Below, one piece after another: positions 1 to 8,061 of a stretch of DNA of 64,000 nucleotides. A model generated the notes under the pieces. That model did no database searches. It was given only the letters and a program-made list of their open reading frames with translations, and was not told the origin of the DNA. Where the stretch lies: positions 1 through 64,000 of the forward strand of contig CAWEBZ010000009.1 in assembly GCA_963807425.1 (NCBI GenBank). The letters are read 5' to 3'. This stretch comes from VRUE01 sp963807425 (lineage in GTDB: Bacteria; Actinomycetota; Thermoleophilia; Solirubrobacterales; 70-9). Both the position numbers and the translations under genes were made by a program. The stretch's first letter is position 1; the number at the start of each line of letters is the position of its first letter.

Positions 1-152
1 CGATGGGCTTCGACGGTGTCGCCGAGGCCCACCAGCTGCTGCACGAAAACAAGCACCTCGGCAAGATCTCGATCCTCGTCGGAGCCGAGTCCGAGGACGA
101 GGGCAAGACCGAGGCGGGGCCCGGGGCGATCCGCGCGGAGGTGGGTGCCTGA
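1..152 (+). CDS. ccr: Crotonyl-CoA carboxylase/reductase, C-terminal end (partial)
   Basis: Only the last ~50 codons are present; the gene enters from the left edge in the frame starting at base 3. The tail reads GFDGVAEAHQLLHENKHLGK followed by ISILVGA, which resembles the C-terminus of medium-chain dehydrogenase/reductase proteins of the crotonyl-CoA carboxylase/reductase group (family pattern AHQLMHENRHPPGN). That enzyme reductively carboxylates crotonyl-CoA to ethylmalonyl-CoA, the committing step of the ethylmalonyl-CoA pathway. The assignment leans on the ethylmalonyl-CoA mutase 1.8 kb downstream. The stop overlaps the next start by one base (TGATG), so the two genes are probably translationally coupled. 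Another quinone-oxidoreductase-like MDR protein cannot be excluded from this fragment alone. Confidence 0.72.
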   Translation, partial: MGFDGVAEAHQLLHENKHLGKISILVGAESEDEGKTEAGPGAIRAEVGA

Positions 153-445
153 TGACCGAGGTTTGCGTGCTCGACTGGCACATCGCCCCCTTCCGGGCAG
201 ATCGCTTCCTCGACCTCTGGGAACCGGCTGCCGCCCGCATGCCTGCCTTTGGCGCCAAGAGCTGGTCGCTGACCCGCTCGACCGACGACCCGCTGGCGAT
301 TCGCCAGTCGTCGCTCTGGGAGAGCCGCACCGACTTCGAGCGCTACTGGTTCTCAGAGGAGATCGAGAAGGCGCGCGCCACGGTGATCGACCTCTACGAC
401 CTGCCGCTGCTGCCCACCTGGCACACCCTGCTGGTCGCCGAGTAA
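152..445 (+). CDS. Small conserved hypothetical protein, coupled to ccr
   Basis: This intact 97-aa protein has its ATG overlapping the stop of the preceding ccr-like gene by one base. It has no signal peptide or membrane segment. Its composition (many aromatic residues, and a Trp-rich stretch ending LLPTWHTLLVAE) and length resemble single-domain dimeric alpha/beta-barrel proteins such as antibiotic-biosynthesis-monooxygenase-like folds, but no family motif is decisive. The coupling suggests a role linked to the ethylmalonyl-CoA pathway, though this rests on position only. Function unknown. Confidence 0.7.
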   Translation: MTEVCVLDWHIAPFRADRFLDLWEPAAARMPAFGAKSWSLTRSTDDPLAIRQSSLWESRTDFERYWFSEEIEKARATVIDLYDLPLLPTWHTLLVAE

Positions 446-451
446 GCGCCG

Positions 452-742
452 CTAGGAGCGCTCGAGCGGGGCCATCGTCAGGCCGGCAGAGTTGAGCTGC
501 GCCCAGAAGTGCTCGGCCGGCTCGCGCGGGCCGCTCCAGACGATCGCCTGGCCGTCGTTGTGGATGCTCTGGGCGAGCTGGTGCCCGCGGTCGAGGCTTA
601 CCCCCGGCAGGACCCGAGCGAGCGTCTCGGCGACGTGGTCGAAGGTGTTGTGGCTGTCGTTGCGCACGATCACGCGCCAGTCTCCGCCCAGCCCAGAATC
701 CGGCCCCCCCGCCCGCGGCCTCTCCACCGTCGTCGTCGACAT
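452..742 (-). CDS. clpS: ATP-dependent Clp protease adaptor ClpS
   Basis: This 96-aa protein matches the ClpS family in length and order of motifs. A disordered ~20-residue N-terminus is followed by WRVIVRNDSHNTFDHVAETL (family pattern V.V.NDD.T.FDYV), then a helix with HQLAQSIHNDGQAIVW and a final AEHFWAQLNSAGLTMAP element. ClpS binds N-degron substrates and the N-domain of ClpA/ClpC and hands the substrate to the Clp protease in the cytosol. The usual DD pair is ND here. The gene converges on the small gene at 152-445 with a 6-nt gap. No clp ATPase gene is in this window, so it is an orphan adaptor locus. Confidence 0.88.
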   Translation of the reverse strand: MSTTTVERPRAGGPDSGLGGDWRVIVRNDSHNTFDHVAETLARVLPGVSLDRGHQLAQSIHNDGQAIVWSGPREPAEHFWAQLNSAGLTMAPLERS

Positions 743-881
743 CGCCTCGCATTATGCGGAAGTTCGCCCGCCCGGGAGATCGGGGCGTACATTGTGCGAT
801 TTATAAATGTACTTAACTACTCAAATAGTTATGCCGTAAACTCCCACTCGACCCCGCAAATCCGCTCGGAAGGCACGGACC
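743..881. promoter_or_regulatory. Divergent promoter region between clpS and an ArsR-type regulator
   Basis: This 139-bp divergent intergenic region contains a conspicuous AT-rich patch (about 796-842, including TTATAAATGTACTTAACTAC) in otherwise ~70 % GC DNA, as expected for back-to-back promoters. A GGAAGG stretch about 10 nt before the GTG at 882 looks like the ribosome binding site of the regulator. I could not define -35/-10 boxes with confidence. A regulator next to its own AT-rich divergent promoter suggests autoregulation (inference). Confidence 0.45.
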
Positions 882-1148
882 GTGGCACCGCGCCCAGTCT
901 CGATCGATCAGCGTCTCGCCAAGGCACTCACCAACTCACTGCGAGCCCAGGCCTTGAACCTGATCGCCGAAGGAGTGGCCAGCCCGAAAGCGATCTCCGA
1001 GCGGCTGGGCCTCGATGTTCGCACGGTCGCCTACCACGTGCGTGTGCTGCGCGAGCTGGAATGCATCGAGCTGGCCGACACCCAGCAGCGGCGCGGCGCG
1101 GTCGAACACATCTACCGCCTGGCGAGCTGGGTCCCGAAGGAGCGCTAA
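882..1148 (+). CDS. ArsR-type winged-helix transcriptional regulator
   Basis: This 88-aa protein is a single winged helix-turn-helix domain. Residues ~10-60 (LRAQALNLIAEGVASPKAIS, then ERLGLDVRTVAYHVRVLREL) match the ArsR-like pattern in which a recognition helix with YHVRVL is followed by a short wing (VEHIYRL). The start is a GTG with a GGAAGG Shine-Dalgarno-like sequence about 10 nt upstream. No metal-binding Cys or His cluster is visible, so it is probably not a metal sensor. It is divergent from clpS, and its last four bases overlap the end of the convergent secreted-protein gene. Its targets are unknown; autoregulation through the AT-rich divergent region is likely. Confidence 0.8.
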   Translation: MAPRPVSIDQRLAKALTNSLRAQALNLIAEGVASPKAISERLGLDVRTVAYHVRVLRELECIELADTQQRRGAVEHIYRLASWVPKER

Positions 1149-1840
1149 AAGGGGCTTGGCACGCGAATGACGACATCGTCGACGCTGGCCTGGGCGCCCT
1201 TTGCCGGCTTCGCCGAGCCGACCGAGAAGCCGGAGGCGCGGCCGGTGAGGCTGCCGGCCCCTTCGTCGACCACATCGGCGACGGGTTCGCCACCGACCGA
1301 GGCAAGGATGCGGCAGTTGCCCTTGTCCTCGCCCTCGGTCACGTTGAAGGCGCTGAGGCGCAGCTGGTTGGCTTTGTCGACGCCGCCGATCGCCGCCACG
1401 TCCTTCTCGATGTGCAGGTACTCGATCGTGCCGTCTTCGAAGATCTTGCGCAGTTGCGCCTTGGCCTGCGTCGGGTAGACCGCGAGCTGGTAGCGGGCGC
1501 CGGCACCGGAGCGCAGCTCGACCGCCAGGTAGGCGCTGCGCTGCACCGGCTTCGGGGTCTTGCCCAGCAGGCGCTCGGTGGCGGCGATCTCGAGGTCGCG
1601 GCCGAAGCACGGCGTGCGGTACGCGCACTCCTTGGTCTGCTTGCCGACGGTGATCAGGAAAGCGTGCTCGGTGCCGCCGCGCGCGCAGCGGTCGCCGGAG
1701 AGCTTGACGATCTGGCCGAGCTGCCCTTTGCTCTCCATGCCGTTGCGGTAGATGCCGACCAGGGCGGCTCCGGCGCTCGGCACGAGGGCCAACGTGGTGG
1801 CGAACAGGGCGAGGAATGCGGCGATGCGCAGTGTCTTCAC
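1145..1840 (-). CDS. Secreted protein of unknown function
   Basis: This intact 231-aa protein starts with a Sec signal peptide (MKTLRIAAFLALFATTLALV, then an AGA cleavage region), so it is exported. The mature part (~200 aa) has three or four Cys residues (DRCARG, KECAYR, TPCFGRD, GNCRIL) that could form disulfides. Its C-terminus, ASVDDVVIRVPSPF, ends in the VDDV strand often seen in concanavalin A-like jelly-roll domains. I do not recognise a named family; a carbohydrate- or surface-binding role is a guess. It overlaps the convergent ArsR-type gene by 4 bp. Confidence 0.7.
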   Translation of the reverse strand: MKTLRIAAFLALFATTLALVPSAGAALVGIYRNGMESKGQLGQIVKLSGDRCARGGTEHAFLITVGKQTKECAYRTPCFGRDLEIAATERLLGKTPKPVQRSAYLAVELRSGAGARYQLAVYPTQAKAQLRKIFEDGTIEYLHIEKDVAAIGGVDKANQLRLSAFNVTEGEDKGNCRILASVGGEPVADVVDEGAGSLTGRASGFSVGSAKPAKGAQASVDDVVIRVPSPF

Positions 1841-1926
1841 GGGTCCAGCCTAAACACAGCCAAGCGGGAAAGATGCGGCCCGCGAGGCCGATGAACGGCG
1901 GATTTCGAGCGGACCCAAATATCATT

Positions 1927-3929
1927 GTGAGCGTGAGTCGAGCACCGTCTTCCCGAGCGCGACCGGCCCTGGGTGATGCGCACCTACGCCGGGCACTCCG
2001 ACGCCCGGCGCTCCAACGAGCTCTACCGGGGCAACCTGGCCAAGGGCCAGACCGGCCTCTCCGTCGCCTTCGACCTGCCCACCCAGACCGGCTATGACCC
2101 GGACCACATCCTCGCCCGCGGCGAGGTCGGCAAGGTCGGCGTCTCGGTCGCCCACCGCGGCGACATGCACCAGCTGCTCGACGGGATCCCGCTCGACGAG
2201 ATGAACACCTCGATGACGATCAACGCGACCGCCGCCTGGCTGCTCGGCCTCTACGTCACCGTCGCCGAGGAGAACGGCGTCGCAGCGCGCCCAGCTCAAC
2301 GGCACGACCCAGAACGACATCATCAAGGAGTACCTCTCGCGCGGCACCTACGCCTTCCCGCCCGAGCCCTCGATGCGGCTGATCGCCGACATGGTCGCCT
2401 TCACCGTCAACGAGGTGCCGAGCTGGAACCCGACCAACATCTGCAGCTATCACCTGCAGGAGGCCGGCGCGACGCCGGTGCAGGAGATCGCCTACGCGCT
2501 CTCCACCGGGATCGCCGTGCTCGACGAGGTCAAGGCCCGCGGCCAGGTCGCCGAGGAGGACTTCCCCAAGGTCTTCGGCCGCATCTCCTTCTTCGTCAAC
2601 GCCGGCATCAGGCTGATCGAGGAGATCGCCAAGCTGCGCACGATGGGCCGGCTCTGGAACGAGATCGGCCGCGAGCGCTACGGCGTCACCGACGAGAAGA
2701 TGCTGCGCTTCCGCTACGGCGTCCAGGTCAACAGCCTCGGCCTGACCGAGGCCCAGCCGGAGAACAACATCCAGCGCATCGTGCTCGAGGCGCTCGCCGT
2801 GACCCTCAGCCGCGACGCCCGCGCCCGCGCGATCCAGCTGCCGGCCTGGAACGAGGCGATGGGCCTCCCCCGCCCCTGGGACCAGCAGTGGAGCCTGCGC
2901 ATCCAGCAGGTGCTGGCCAACGAGACCGACCTGCTCGAGTACCCCGACATCTTCGAGGGCTCGATGGTGATGGACGGCCTGGTCGAGGAGCTGACCGAGG
3001 GCGCCCGCGCCGAGATGGCGGTGGTCGAGGAGCACGGTGGCGCCGTCGCCGCCGTCCCCTACATGAAGGCCCGCCTGGTCGAGTCCCACCGCGAGCGGGT
3101 GGCCGGATCGAGCGCGGCGAGCAGAAGGTGATCGGCCAGAACAGCTTCACCGAGACCGAGGACTCGCCGCTGACGGCCGGCGCCGACGGCGGCATCCTCA
3201 CCCCCGACCCCGAGGTCGAGCGCGAGCGGATCGAGGCGCTGGAGCAGTGGAAGGCCGAGCGTGACGAGCGATGCCGTGCGGGCGGCGCTCGAGGAGCTGG
3301 CGCGGGTCGCGGCCGACGACGGCCAGAACATCATGCCGGCGACGATCGCCGCCGCCAAAGCCGGCGCCACCACCGGCGAGTGGGCCGGAGTGCTGCGCGA
3401 GGCCTTCGGCGCCTACCGCGGCCCGACCGGGGTCAGCGGCGCCGCCCCGCCGGCCGACCGCGAGCAGCTCGCCCAGATCCGCCAGCGGGTCGACGAGGTC
3501 TCCGAGCAGATCGGCCACCGGATCAAGATCCTGGTCGGCAAGCCGGGGCTCGACGGCCACTCCAACGGCTCCGAGCAGATCGCCCTGCGCGCCCGCGACG
3601 CGGGCATGGAGGTGATCTACCAGGGGATCCGCCTCACGCCCGAGGAGATCGCCGAGTCCGCCCTGCAGGAGGACGTCGACGTGGTCGGCCTCTCGATCCT
3701 CTCCGGCTCCCACCTCGAGCTGGTGCCCGAGGTCGTGCGCCGCTTGCGCGAGGAGGGCGTCAACGTGCCGGTCGTCGTCGGCGGCATCATCCCGCCGGCC
3801 GACGCCGAGCGCCTGCGCGAGGCCGGCGTCGCCGGCGTCTACACGCCGAAGGACTTCGACATCAACAAGATCATGGGCGAGATCGTCGATCTCGTCGCCA
3901 AGCGCTCGGGCACGCCTGCCGCCGCCTGA
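1927..3929 (+). CDS. ecm: Ethylmalonyl-CoA mutase, adenosylcobalamin-dependent (frameshifted in this assembly)
   Basis: Read across frames, this ~667-aa protein is a near-complete match to ethylmalonyl-CoA mutase, which interconverts ethylmalonyl-CoA and methylsuccinyl-CoA. The N-terminal substrate barrel shows MRTYAGHSDARRSNELYRGN, KGQTGLSVAFDLPTQTGYD, NTSMTINATAAW, LPAWNEAMGLPRPWDQQW and YMKARLVES. The C-terminal B12 domain (from ~3510) shows GKPGLDGHSNGSEQ (the DxHxxG cobalamin motif), LSILSGSH and GGIIPP. Both domains lie in one chain, as in Ecm. Four breaks (~1953, ~2283, ~3102, ~3268) split it; three are cured by deleting one base, and the one at ~3102 looks like a lost C. The GTG at 1927 is the best start once the first break is repaired. 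The gene follows the ccr-like gene, supporting Ecm over methylmalonyl-CoA mutase. Confidence 0.9.
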
Positions 3930-4009
3930 GGACCCAGTCGCAGACCCATCTTGCGCGACTTGAACGATCGGCTATAGCGCCGCGCGGGCGGACGCGCGAC
4001 AATGAGGCG

Positions 4010-4576
4010 ATGAGCGAGTTCAACGGGGATCGCTCGGCCTGGCTGCGCTGCTACCGCTGCTGGTCCCAGAACCTCGAGATCCAGATCCACTACGACGCGA
4101 TCCGCCGGGTCGATCCCGGCAGCGGCATCCTCGCCGAGGGCATCGACGAGGTGCAGGAGGCGCTCGTCCAGTGCGTCGACTGCATGCACGACCAGCCCCA
4201 CCTCACCTTCCAGGACAACCACGTGGTCCCGATCGAGGATCGCTGGGAGCGGATGGTCGCCGGCACCCCTTGGGTCGCCTCCTGCACGGTCAGGGTCGAC
4301 CAGGACCGGGTCGAGACCTGCTCGGGCCCGGAAGCCGCCGAGTTCCTCACCTACGCCGCCTTCGGCGACGCCGGCGTGCGCGAGTTCTTCGCCCACGTGC
4401 GCTTCCACAAGCACGACGAGGAGCAGATCGTCGTCCACATGCTGGTCGAGCTCTACGCCCGCTCCGCCGAAGAGGCCACCGACGTGCTCGAGGCAGCCGC
4501 CCAAGGCCTACTAGAGATCACCTCCCTGGCCGAGGAGTCCCGCCCCCCGGCCCACGCCTCCGACGAGGCCCACTAA
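4010..4576 (+). CDS. Putative zinc-ribbon protein of unknown function
   Basis: This intact 188-aa cytosolic protein begins 80 nt after ecm and is probably cotranscribed with it. Two CxxC knuckles, CYRC (about residue 14) and CVDC (about residue 57, followed by MHDQPH), look like one zinc ribbon. A later segment (FFAHVRFHKHDEEQIVVHML) is rich in His and acidic residues, and the C-terminus is helical. No known catalytic motif is visible. The ATG has a weak upstream purine stretch (ACAATGAGGCG). It ends directly before a strong hairpin. Position hints at a link with the cobalamin mutase, but this is unproven. Confidence 0.65.
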   Translation: MSEFNGDRSAWLRCYRCWSQNLEIQIHYDAIRRVDPGSGILAEGIDEVQEALVQCVDCMHDQPHLTFQDNHVVPIEDRWERMVAGTPWVASCTVRVDQDRVETCSGPEAAEFLTYAAFGDAGVREFFAHVRFHKHDEEQIVVHMLVELYARSAEEATDVLEAAAQGLLEITSLAEESRPPAHASDEAH

Positions 4577-4628
4577 CGTGGTGCATCAAATCTGCCTTCT
4601 CTCGAGAGGGCAGATTTGATGCACCACG
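4577..4628. repeat. Perfect 20-bp inverted repeat (hairpin), copy 1 of a GTGCATCAAATCTGCC element
   Basis: The left arm CGTGGTGCATCAAATCTGCC (4577-4596) is the exact reverse complement of 4609-4628, with a 12-nt centre TTCTCTCGAGAG. It lies between the convergent zinc-ribbon gene (+) and DUF559 gene (-), where a bidirectional terminator is expected, but there is no U-tract. The 17-nt core GGCAGATTTGATGCACC recurs exactly at 5569-5585, on the other side of the DUF559 gene. Confidence 0.8.
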
Positions 4629-4629
4629 G

Positions 4630-5522
4630 CGGTCTAGGGCTGAGCGAACGACATCGATACACCGATCAGGCTCATGCCTGACCATCTGGTAGGTGAGACC
4701 GGCTCACCTCGTAGCCAGCAGCCGCGAGATCGAGGTCACGTCGGCGATCGCGCTCGAACGCCCCCCGATCGCTGTGAAAGGCATAGCCGTCGGTTTCGAC
4801 CACAAGGCGAGCCGAGAGCCAAAGAAAGTCGACGAGATGCCCTTCGACGAAGACGTTGACCTCGGGTGATGGCAATCCAGCCCTTCTGCAAAGGGCCAGG
4901 AAGTCCACCTCAAGCGGCGAGCGAGCTGCGTGACTATGGGGATCCAGGTCTCTCGCCACCTGCCGAAGCAGACCGCGTCCCTTTCTGCCGACGCCCCACT
5001 CGATGACCTGCCATAGCCGTGGCCATTTGAGGATTCCCGCACGACTCGCATCGGCAAGCATCCGCTCGAGCGGTCGCCTTCGTGTACGTGCGGCCAAGTC
5101 GAGAACGGTTCGCTCTACCGATGTGACGGGAACGCCCGCCTTCAGCTTCACGTGATCTTCCGGCAGGGACCGAGTCTGGTGGATCCATATCGTCGCGCGA
5201 GTCGTCCCTCCGGAACGCCTCGTGACCTCAGGGCGCCTCGACCCCTCGCCAATCCCCCAGAGCTGCGCTGCGCTTCCGTGCGAGAGCACGGCACCAGACC
5301 CGGTGGCGAGGACGGCGGCGAGCCACTTCCCCTCGCCGACTGAGGCGGCTGTGCCCAACCGCGAAGACCCCCTCGTGAACCGCCACCAGACAGCCCGCTA
5401 GCCAAGCGGGCATCTATCAGCTGCCGCCCCAGGCCTTGCTCCAAAAGCTGCTGACGTGCGACAACGCCGTGCTGGACTTCAGCCAACCTGCGAATCGCGT
5501 TAGTCGCCTCTCGATCGAGCAT
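4630..5522 (-). CDS. DUF559-type (Vsr-like fold) protein with AbiEi-like N-terminus (frameshifted)
   Basis: Across several frames the protein starts MLDREATNAIRRLAEVQHGV, continues LVAVHEGVFAVGHSRLS, then GSGAVLSHGSAAQLWGI and VPVTSVERTVLDLA. The C-terminal nuclease-like domain shows SPLEVDFLALCRRAGLPSPE, then FLWLSARLVVETDGYAFHSD and AFERDRRRDLDLAAAGYEV. This is the common actinobacterial layout of an AbiEi-antitoxin-like N-terminal region plus a DUF559 domain with the restriction-endonuclease (Vsr) fold. The substrate of the family is unknown. Breaks lie near 5400-5420, ~5350 and ~4705; beyond the last one the other frame continues RLTYQMVRHEPDRCIDVV, so the true end lies near 4630 rather than 4672. 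It is flanked by two copies of a hairpin repeat. Confidence 0.72.
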
Positions 5523-5540
5523 CCAGCCCGATAAGGGCTT

Positions 5541-5585
5541 GGTGCATCAATTCCACCCCTCACAAGGAGGCAGATTTGATGCACC
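5541..5585. repeat. Second copy of the GTGCATCAA hairpin repeat
   Basis: GGTGCATCAA (5541-5550) is the reverse complement of TTGATGCACC (5576-5585), giving a 10-bp-arm hairpin. The right half GGCAGATTTGATGCACC (5569-5585) is identical to 4609-4625. The left arm has diverged from the fully symmetric copy 1. It sits between the 5' end of the DUF559 gene and the 3' end of the MaoC gene. Confidence 0.75.
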
Positions 5586-5600
5586 GCGGGGTTGGGACGA

Positions 5601-6119
5601 CTAGGCGCCGGGGTTCTTGCGCGGCACCAGGACCAGGCGCTTGAACTCGGCGACCAGGACGCCGTCCTGGTTGAGGACGCGGGTGTGGACCTTGACCACG
5701 CCGCGGTCGGGCTTCGACTTGGAGGGCTTGACCTCGAGCACCTCGGTCTCGCAGAAGAGCGTGTCGCCGTGGAAGACCGGGTTGGGGTGGCTGAGGTCCT
5801 CGGTCGCCAGGTTGGCGATCGCCTTGCCGGAGACGTCGGAGACCGACATGCCGAGGGCGAGCGAGTAGACGAGCGGGCCGACGACGACGTTTTTGCCCTG
5901 CTGGGAGCCCGCCGCGTAGATGTCGTTGAGGTGCAGCGGGTGGTGGTTCATCGTGATCAGGCAGAAGAGGTGGTCGTCTGACTCGGTCACGGTCTTCGCC
6001 GGCCAGTGCTTGTAGACGGCGCCGACCTCGAACTCCTCGAGGTAGCGGCCGTAGGCGTGCGCGCCGGAAGCCTCGCGCTCGGCCTGGTCGGTGGTCAGCT
6101 CGTAAGTCTGCTCGCTCAT
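5601..6119 (-). CDS. MaoC-family hydratase, probable mesaconyl-CoA hydratase
   Basis: This intact single hot-dog MaoC protein of 172 aa starts at the ATG preceded by AGAGGAG; a longer reading from 6176 lacks that support. GRYLEEFEVGAVYKHWPAKT is followed by VTESDDHLFCLITMNHHPLHL, which carries the hydratase D...NxxPxH pattern of the family (here HHPLH). The middle has GPLVYSLALGMSV and HPNPVFHGDTL. In actinobacterial ethylmalonyl-CoA clusters a protein of this type sits with ccr, ecm, an HpcH-like lyase and an acyl-CoA dehydrogenase and is proposed to hydrate mesaconyl-CoA to beta-methylmalyl-CoA. All those partners are within 14 kb here. Substrate assignment is by context; an enoyl-CoA hydratase is the alternative. 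Confidence 0.78.
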   Translation of the reverse strand: MSEQTYELTTDQAEREASGAHAYGRYLEEFEVGAVYKHWPAKTVTESDDHLFCLITMNHHPLHLNDIYAAGSQQGKNVVVGPLVYSLALGMSVSDVSGKAIANLATEDLSHPNPVFHGDTLFCETEVLEVKPSKSKPDRGVVKVHTRVLNQDGVLVAEFKRLVLVPRKNPGA

Positions 6120-6192
6120 CGTCTCGGTGATCTCCTCTGGGTTTGGACGGCGCGGGATGCTATCCGCGCACGGCAAATCGAGGCGGCGACGC

Positions 6193-6558
6193 TCAGTGGG
6201 CCTTTTTCAGCCGCGTGCGTTCCTCGTGGCGTTCGACGACCTGGGCGATCAGCTTCTTCACGTTGGAGTCGCCGGTGGCCTTGATGTGGCCGGTCTCATA
6301 CGCCTTGCGGTAGCTCTTCACCGTGCCGTTCTCGGCCAGCTCGTTGAACTGCGGCCGGTCGATCTGGACCAGCACCCGCTCGTCCTGGGAGAGGTCCTTC
6401 TTGATCACCGGGCCGGGCAGCTCGACCCGGTAGAGCTGGATGTCGTGCTTGGCCTTCAGTTCGAGGCCGAAGACGAGCTTCAGCTTCTGCAGCGCCGGCA
6501 CCTCGGCCTGGAAGCGCTTGACCGCGGTCTCGATCAGTGCTTTCGTATCGCCTGCCAT
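6193..6558 (-). CDS. SCP2-like sterol/lipid-carrier domain protein
   Basis: This intact 121-aa protein has charged helices at both ends and no signal peptide. The segment DRPQFNELAENGTVKSYRKA followed by YETGHIKATGDSNVKKLIAQ fits the C-terminal part of SCP2-like domains (pattern f..la.G....kay..G.i.i.GD...l..l). Such domains bind acyl-CoA or other hydrophobic ligands. It lies on the same strand between the acyl-CoA dehydrogenase (6847-8061) and the MaoC hydratase, so an acyl-CoA carrier or chaperone role in the ethylmalonyl-CoA pathway is plausible but inferred. Confidence in the fold is moderate. Confidence 0.6.
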   Translation of the reverse strand: MAGDTKALIETAVKRFQAEVPALQKLKLVFGLELKAKHDIQLYRVELPGPVIKKDLSQDERVLVQIDRPQFNELAENGTVKSYRKAYETGHIKATGDSNVKKLIAQVVERHEERTRLKKAH

Positions 6559-6604
6559 CGAGCGCCGATGCTAGCCGACGCGGTCAAGCGCCTACCCTTG
6601 GCGC

Positions 6605-6846
6605 GTGAGCAGATACGCCAGTTGGGGGTTCCAGAAAGGTCACGAGATCGCGCCGGGGCGGGTCGTGCTGAAGGTGCTCGGCTGCGGCAACCGCGGGCCC
6701 GGTGGCGGTGCCGACCAAAGCGAAACAAGTGCCTGGGTCGATCCCGGCAGGGGTGGAGCGTCTTGTACTTTTCCGCCTGTTACCCCTCCAGGAGAGCCGC
6801 CCTACTCACTTGCGGAAAAGTTAAGCGGAACCCTGCCGGATCGACT
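6605..6846 (+). other. Gene-poor 290-bp stretch; possible remnant of a protein-kinase N-terminus and an inverted repeat
   Basis: Between two minus-strand genes, a plus-strand GTG at 6605 opens 81 codons beginning MSRYASWGFQKGHEIAPGRV and VLKVLGCGNRG. This resembles the start of an actinobacterial Ser/Thr kinase-like protein (GDEIAPG...VLxxLGGG), after which similarity is lost and the frame stops at 6850. It could be a decayed kinase fragment. ACTTTTCCGC (6767-6776) and GCGGAAAAGT (6812-6821) form perfect 10-bp inverted arms with a 35-nt spacer. Nothing else is recognisable. Confidence 0.3.
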
Positions 6847-8061
6847 CTAGATCTTGTGGCGCTGCAGCAGCTTCTTGCCGATCACCATGCGCTGGATCTC
6901 CGAGGTGCCCTCGCCGATCAGCAGCAGCGGTGCGTCGCGGTAGAGGCGCTCGATCTCGTACTCCTTCGAGTAGCCGTAGCCGCCGTGGATGCGGAAGCAC
7001 TCCTCGACGCACTCCTTGCCGGTCTCCGAAGCGAGCAGCTTCGCCATGCCGGCCTCGAGGTCGGAGCGCGCGCCGGCGTCCTTCATCCGCGCCGCCTTGC
7101 GGGTGACGAGGCGGGCGGCCTCGATCTTGGTCGCCATGTCGGCGAGCTTGAACTGGATCGCCTGGTGCTGGGCGATCGGCTTGCCGAAGGTCTTGCGCTC
7201 CTGGCTGTAGCGCAGGGCGAGCTCGAGGGCGCGCTGGGCGATGCCGACGCCGCGGGCGGCGACGTTGACGCGGCCGACCTCGAGCGCGTCCATCATCTGC
7301 ACGAAGCCCTCGCCGACCCCGGCCTCCTCGCCGCCGAGCACGCGCTCGGGCGGGCAGCGGTAGCCGTCGTAGACGAGCTCGGTCGACTCGACGCCCTTGT
7401 AGCCCATCTTCTTGATCTTGGGCGGCACGTTGAGGCCCTTGAAGTCGCCCTCGCCGATTTCCTCCCAGGGCTTCTTCTCGGTGATGAAGCAGGTCATCCC
7501 CTTGTAGGCCGGCTCGGCCTTCGGGTCGGTCTTCATCAGCACGAAGACGACGCTGGAGCCGAGGCCGTTGGTGACCCACATCTTCTGGCCGTTGAGCTCC
7601 CACTTGCCGTCCTCGCCCTTCTTGGCGGTGGACTTGATGCCCTGCACGTCGGAGCCGACCTCGGGCTCGGAGAGCGAGAAGGCGGCGCGGATCTCGCCGG
7701 TCGCCATCTTCGGCAGGAAGTAGTCCTTCTGCTCGTCGGTGCCGAACTTCATCAAGAGGTAGGAGCCGATGAAGTGGGTGTTGACGACGCCGGAGATCGA
7801 GATCCAGCCGCGCGAAAGCTCTTCGACGATCATCGCGTAGGTGGTCAGGTCGAGCCCCATGCCGCCGTACTCCTCGGGGATCGTCACCCCGAAGAGGCCA
7901 AGCTCCTTCATCTGCTCGACGATCGGCTCCGGGAAGGAGTCCTCGTGGTCGAAGTGCTCGGCGTTGGGGATGATCTGCTCGTCGGCGAACTGGCGCACCA
8001 TCTCGGTGATCGCCTGCTGCTCGTCGGTCTGCTCACGGTAGGCGGCGGTGTCTACGGCCAT
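6847..8061 (-). CDS. Acyl-CoA dehydrogenase, probable methylsuccinyl-CoA dehydrogenase
   Basis: This intact FAD-dependent acyl-CoA dehydrogenase is 404 aa from the ATG preceded by GCAGGAGCC (a TTG 33 nt further upstream is less likely). Family signatures are present in order: GVTIPEEYGGMGLDLTTYA, FSLSEPEVGSDVQGI, KMWVTNGLGSS, YSQERKTFGKPIAQHQAIQF, RIHGGYGYSKEYEIERLYRD and IGEGTSEIQRMVIGKKL. It oxidises an acyl-CoA thioester at C2-C3 and passes electrons to ETF. In Streptomyces-type ethylmalonyl-CoA clusters an ordinary-length dehydrogenase occupies this place and is assigned to methylsuccinyl-CoA to mesaconyl-CoA; the N-terminal extension of proteobacterial Mcd is absent. Substrate is therefore inferred from the neighbours. 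Confidence 0.85.
   Translation of the reverse strand: MAVDTAAYREQTDEQQAITEMVRQFADEQIIPNAEHFDHEDSFPEPIVEQMKELGLFGVTIPEEYGGMGLDLTTYAMIVEELSRGWISISGVVNTHFIGSYLLMKFGTDEQKDYFLPKMATGEIRAAFSLSEPEVGSDVQGIKSTAKKGEDGKWELNGQKMWVTNGLGSSVVFVLMKTDPKAEPAYKGMTCFITEKKPWEEIGEGDFKGLNVPPKIKKMGYKGVESTELVYDGYRCPPERVLGGEEAGVGEGFVQMMDALEVGRVNVAARGVGIAQRALELALRYSQERKTFGKPIAQHQAIQFKLADMATKIEAARLVTRKAARMKDAGARSDLEAGMAKLLASETGKECVEECFRIHGGYGYSKEYEIERLYRDAPLLLIGEGTSEIQRMVIGKKLLQRHKI

Noticed and set aside
1927..3929. Methylmalonyl-CoA or isobutyryl-CoA mutase instead of ethylmalonyl-CoA mutase
   Set aside because: The substrate-barrel and B12-domain sequence and the single-chain layout follow Ecm closely, and the ccr, MaoC, dehydrogenase and lyase genes surround it.
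1973..4576. An apparent 867-codon open frame spanning ecm and the zinc-ribbon gene
   Set aside because: Only its two ends and short middle segments are coding; between ~2283-3102 and after ~3268 the conserved mutase sequence is in another frame. It is a by-product of high GC and frameshifts, not a fusion protein.
4577..5585. Insertion sequence or composite transposon around the DUF559 gene
   Set aside because: No transposase motif is visible and no target-site duplication could be found; kept only as a repeat-flanked cassette.
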